Shown one piece after another: positions 61,086-64,000 of a stretch of 64,000 nucleotides of DNA. A model generated the notes under the pieces. The model was not told the origin of the DNA. It saw nothing but the letters and a program-made list of their open reading frames with translations, and did not search any database. How positions within the stretch are numbered: the first letter of the stretch is position 1; each line of letters opens with the position of its first letter. The position numbers and the translations under genes were made by a program. Origin of the DNA: Lachnospiraceae bacterium (GTDB lineage: Bacteria; Bacillota; Clostridia; Lachnospirales; Lachnospiraceae). The stretch lies in the NCBI GenBank assembly GCA_902363665.1, contig CABJAW010000008.1:130774-194773 (forward strand), given 5' to 3'.

Positions 61086-61248
61086 ATGTACTCTCGGAAT
61101 CTTTTTGTGCTTGATTTTGTGAGAAGATTTTTTGTCAGTTGTGCCCAAATTTCTGAGGCGTACACGGTGTGTACGTTGATGAAATTTGGGTGCAACTGGC
61201 AGAAAATCGGCCACAAAAGCAAGTGCAGGAAAGACTCCGAGAGTACAT
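61086..61248 (+). repeat. MITE-2, full-length copy upstream of a gutted ATPase gene
   Basis: 163 bp from ATGTACTCTCGGAATC to GACTCCGAGAGTACAT with TTCA duplicated at 61082-61085 and 61249-61252. It ends 23 nt before the ATG of the next gene remnant. A reading frame from its first ATG stays open through the element. Confidence 0.9.
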
Positions 61249-61271
61249 TTCAACGGATTGGAGGGACACGC

Positions 61272-61702
61272 ATGTTCTATGGCAGAGAAGCCGAACGCAA
61301 AAAACTTCATACTATGTTTCATTCCGATGGGCAGATGATTTTGAGACAAAATACGTCCCAAAAATTTTCGAAACGATCTGCAAGCAGTATCTGATCCGAA
61401 GAAACCGGAAGGGTCTGATGGAGGAGCCTTTTGAAAAAATTGGAAAATACTACTACGATGATCCAGTTGAAAAGAAAAATGGCAAATTTGATATCGTCAC
61501 TCAGGATGACAGGGGATATATTTTTTACGAAGCAAAATTTCGGAAAGATCCAGTGACAGAAAGCATGGTTCAAAACGAGATCCGACAGGTAACACAAACC
61601 GGTTTAAACTGTTACAAATACGGATTTTTTTCCAGATCCGGCTTTCTGTGCGATCAAGAAGAAAATCAGATCTTAATCGAACTAAAGGAGCTTTATACGT
61701 AA
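61272..61702 (+). pseudogene. DUF234-type archaeal-like ATPase, internally deleted
   Basis: The first codons give MFYGREAERKKLHTMF, the usual start of these ATPases, but the Walker A region that should follow is absent. A second frame then encodes the C-terminal DUF234 domain (FETKYVPKIFETICKQYLI, FEKIGKYYYDDPVEKKNGKFDIV, then FYEAKFR, a PD-(D/E)XK-like strand). Roughly 250-300 residues are missing and the two parts are out of frame. GGAGGG precedes the ATG. Confidence 0.78.
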
Positions 61703-61790
61703 CTTTGCAGGTGTCATTACTACATCGCTGGTAAATGTACCTTATACTTGCTCTGTCATCCTTACATTCCACACTACAGGAGGTTCTCCC

Positions 61791-63086
61791 ATGTTAAAAA
61801 ACTTACGCAAAAACAGACTTTTATCCGGCCTGTTTCTTTCCTTTTCCACTGCGCTTCTCATTTCCGGCGTATTTGTTCCTGCCTGTGCCGCTGATGACAC
61901 GGCAAATATTCCGGGTGTCTGCACCACATTCACCCAGGACTGCACCCCGGCCACGGGAAATGTCCGCATGCCGGTCTTTCTCGTCGATTTCGCGGACGAA
62001 CACTTTTCGAAGGATGCGCTGACTGCGGACAACATCGCGCACGTCCTGTTCAGCGATGTGGTTGGTTCCATGTACACCTTTATGAAAAATGCCTCTTACG
62101 GCCAGCTGCAGCTTGACGGCGATGTCTTCTCCTACACCGCGCAGTATTCCAGCTCTGTCTATGAATCCAATCCCAACGGGTTTGAGATGCTCTCCGAAGA
62201 AGTTCTGAACGCTTTTGATGACCAGATCGACTATCAGGATTATGACAGCAACGACGATGGCTACATCGATGCTTTCACGCTGACGATCGTCGGCACGCAC
62301 GACTACTGGTACGGCTGCCAGGCGACCTGGTACGATGATACCGGATTTTCCGTCGACGGCGTGAAACCGATGCTTTACATCATCAATGACGCACAGCCTT
62401 ATCGCGATGAAATTGATTATTTCGTTGATGAAATGTGCCACGAATTCGGGCACTGTATGGGACTTCCCGATTACTACAAATACAATGAGAACGATGACGA
62501 GGCGATGAACGGCGTCGCCGGTTCGGAAATGATGGATGAAATGTACGGAGATTACTGCCAGTTTTCCAAGCTGATGCTCGGCTGGCTGAAAGAGGACGAG
62601 GTCAGCGTCTATACTGGAGACACCGCCGAATATACGCTCGCTTCCTCCGCAGTGCAGGGAAGCTGTATAATCATTCCGGTCAATTTCCGGAAATTAAATG
62701 GAAAAACAGTCTCTGTCACGGACGTCTACACCGACGAATATTTTCTGATCCAATATGACACCATGGAAAAGAATATGAAGGATGTGCTCTACTTCGGCGA
62801 GGATTCCGGTATCCGTATTTTGCACATTGATGCAGAGACGCTCGCGGATCCCTACGGAACCGTCTCTTTCAAATACGATGGTTACAGCCCACTGTATGAT
62901 ACCTCACACAACGGCCGCCGCATCCTTCGACTCGTCAATGACGACAATGGATATTTCCACGAGGGCGACACGATTGACGGCAGCACGCCTGGATTTGCAT
63001 GGTATGATTCAAACGGAAAAGAAACGATCGACCCTGGAATTACGATCACGGTCGCGGCTGACGGAAAGGTAACGATTGCGGAGTAA
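61791..63086 (+). CDS. Secreted M6 family metalloprotease
   Basis: A 431-residue exported protein: signal peptide (about 1-35, GLFLSFSTALLISGVFVPACAAD), then an M6 (immune inhibitor A-like) peptidase. The zinc motif is CHEFGHCMGLPDYY (HExxH plus distal ligand), with PVFLVDFADEHF and MKNASYGQLQLDG as typical upstream segments. A beta-rich C-terminal part follows. It probably degrades extracellular proteins or peptides. AGGAGG precedes the ATG; a terminator lies 13 nt past the stop. Confidence 0.92.
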   Translation: MLKNLRKNRLLSGLFLSFSTALLISGVFVPACAADDTANIPGVCTTFTQDCTPATGNVRMPVFLVDFADEHFSKDALTADNIAHVLFSDVVGSMYTFMKNASYGQLQLDGDVFSYTAQYSSSVYESNPNGFEMLSEEVLNAFDDQIDYQDYDSNDDGYIDAFTLTIVGTHDYWYGCQATWYDDTGFSVDGVKPMLYIINDAQPYRDEIDYFVDEMCHEFGHCMGLPDYYKYNENDDEAMNGVAGSEMMDEMYGDYCQFSKLMLGWLKEDEVSVYTGDTAEYTLASSAVQGSCIIIPVNFRKLNGKTVSVTDVYTDEYFLIQYDTMEKNMKDVLYFGEDSGIRILHIDAETLADPYGTVSFKYDGYSPLYDTSHNGRRILRLVNDDNGYFHEGDTIDGSTPGFAWYDSNGKETIDPGITITVAADGKVTIAE

Positions 63087-63098
63087 CAGTCCGCAGTG

Positions 63099-63129
63099 AA
63101 AACAGGAGCGCTACAGTGCTCCTGTTTTA
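63099..63129 (+). terminator. Terminator of the M6 protease gene
   Basis: AAAACAGGAGC pairs with GCTCCTGTTTT, followed by ATTT. Confidence 0.85.
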
Positions 63130-63134
63130 TTTCG

Positions 63135-63420
63135 TGAAGTCCTCACATGACTGAAGTCACGTGCTTCCAGACGTTTTAAGCGTCAGACTAAATATCGGCG
63201 GATACGCCTGTAACTTAGGATGTGCGCAGTTATGTGCTTTTTCCTGCCAGATATGGCAGGTCCCCACACCACAGGTAGTCCGCTGTATATCTGCCTGCAG
63301 TTATGCTGCTTTTAAAACTTCCATCTGTAAACGGAGTTCCCTTAAGTCTGCATAAGTGCATGAGGTTCTACGCTTTACCGAAGGGACTTTTGCCTCCAGC
63401 AAAGACCTTTCCGTTGCCGG
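63135..63420 (-). ncRNA. Candidate omega (guide) RNA and right end of an IS200/IS605-type element
   Basis: The minus strand after the tnpB stop continues through several stems (ACCTGCCATA/TATGGCAGG) to GCACGTGACTTCAGTCATGTGAGG, a hairpin typical of IS605-family right ends, about 155-165 nt past tnpB. In this family the RNA overlapping the 3' end of tnpB and extending to the right end guides the nuclease. The exact boundaries are inferred. Confidence 0.55.
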
Positions 63421-64000
63421 AAGGGGTTTTAAAAGTTCTCTTATAAAATATCTTGCACCGATATTATAAGCTGCTGATAAGTCACAATTGTATCTTTTTC
63501 CTGTCTGAAACGTACAAAGGCTATGGTTTTTCGGGTCACGGAGCACCTGGCCAGAACCATCATACGCCAGTCTGCTGGTATTCCACGCACAGACTCTTGA
63601 AACCCTTATTCCTTTTCTGTGTGCCTGGTATCCGCATCTTTTCTGGATCTCCCGCTTTCTCCACAGGTGCAGCTTCTGTTTCTTCTTTCCGGATATCTTT
63701 CCCTGCATTTCCAGATATTCGAAAACAATCACATCCGCATGGTTTGCTTCTGCATATGCTGTAACTGCCCCTGCGATTTTTCTGCCAAGTTCTGTGTTCA
63801 GGCGTTTCGTATAAGCCCACCTTCCCCCCGCCTGTGCAGGACCGTGCTCCCGCTGAAATTTTCGGATCCGCCCCAATGTACGGTACATCCGGTCTTTTTC
63901 ACTGGGGAAATTGATGAATTTTCTTCCCAGGACAGTTCCGTCTGGCCGCATAATAGTACAGACCGCATCGGTATTGATCCCCAGATCCACGCTGCAGACT
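63301..64000 (-). CDS. tnpB: TnpB-like RNA-guided nuclease (OrfB), partial
   Basis: The frame is open at the window edge; at least 232 C-terminal residues are present. RuvC motifs are visible: VDLGINTDAVC (first Asp), VIVFEYLEMQG (Glu) and CDLSAAYNIGARY (last Asp). The zinc-finger region keeps only some cysteines (SRVCAWNTSRLAYDG, SLCTFQTGKRYNCD). TnpB cuts DNA guided by an RNA from its own element's end. No tnpA is seen in the window. Confidence 0.88.
   Translation of the reverse strand, partial: VCSVDLGINTDAVCTIMRPDGTVLGRKFINFPSEKDRMYRTLGRIRKFQREHGPAQAGGRWAYTKRLNTELGRKIAGAVTAYAEANHADVIVFEYLEMQGKISGKKKQKLHLWRKREIQKRCGYQAHRKGIRVSRVCAWNTSRLAYDGSGQVLRDPKNHSLCTFQTGKRYNCDLSAAYNIGARYFIRELLKPLPATERSLLEAKVPSVKRRTSCTYADLRELRLQMEVLKAA

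Overview
The window looks like chromosome of a gut-type member of Lachnospiraceae (Clostridia). Gene content (tyrS with a T-box, rarA, clpB under a CIRCE-like operator, DUF4250, glycoside hydrolases, KtrAB/KdpDE, Uma2 proteins), strong GGAGG-type ribosome binding sites and TTGACA/TATAAT promoters all fit a Gram-positive Clostridium relative. I cannot name the species. No rRNA, tRNA or CRISPR array was seen.

Layout. 1-15.4 kb is mostly housekeeping on the minus strand: a TetR regulator, mntP behind a Mn2+ (yybP-ykoY) riboswitch, an AI-2E family permease, rarA, a polysaccharide deacetylase, tyrS with its T-box, a MATE pump, DUF4250, a GH43 enzyme, an HTH-Uma2 protein and clpB. 15.67-28.84 kb is an integrated mobilizable element bounded by a 29-bp direct repeat whose left copy lies in the clpB operator. 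It has a broken tyrosine integrase, an Xis-like protein, MobC/relaxase/MobB-like genes (the last two overlapping by 449 nt in different frames), a ParM-like actin with partner, a replication-type HTH protein, an ORF6N protein, a TnpV remnant and a cargo operon (AraC, HD, acetyltransferase, HAD). 29-40 kb holds GH31, a cytidylate-kinase-like protein, a second MATE pump and a potassium module (KdpDE-like plus KtrAB).

41.8-52.5 kb is the most interesting region. A cobalamin riboswitch precedes a minus-strand run of genes: an exported CbiK-type chelatase, a two-repeat surface lipoprotein, a BtuFCD/FecBCD-type ABC importer, then NifD-, NifK/E-, NifH- and NifB-like proteins and a LysR regulator. 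This pairs a nitrogenase-like reductase and its cofactor radical SAM enzyme with tetrapyrrole or corrinoid handling under B12 control. Its substrate is unknown. A second B12-riboswitch ABC importer lies at 55.7-59.1 kb, and between them sits a c-di-GMP riboswitch in front of a frameshifted NTF2-LytTR regulator and an MFS transporter.

59-64 kb has an XRE / ImmA-IrrE / truncated PIN module between two ~208-bp inverted repeats, a gutted DUF234 ATPase, a secreted M6 metalloprotease and a TnpB gene running off the window with its likely guide-RNA end.

Three families of small non-coding repeats are scattered through the window: MITE-1 (~142 bp, 9-bp target duplications, structure-conserving stem-loop), MITE-2 (163 bp, 4-bp target duplications, every recognisable end-to-end copy just upstream of a gene's ribosome binding site) and a chain-of-palindromes family.
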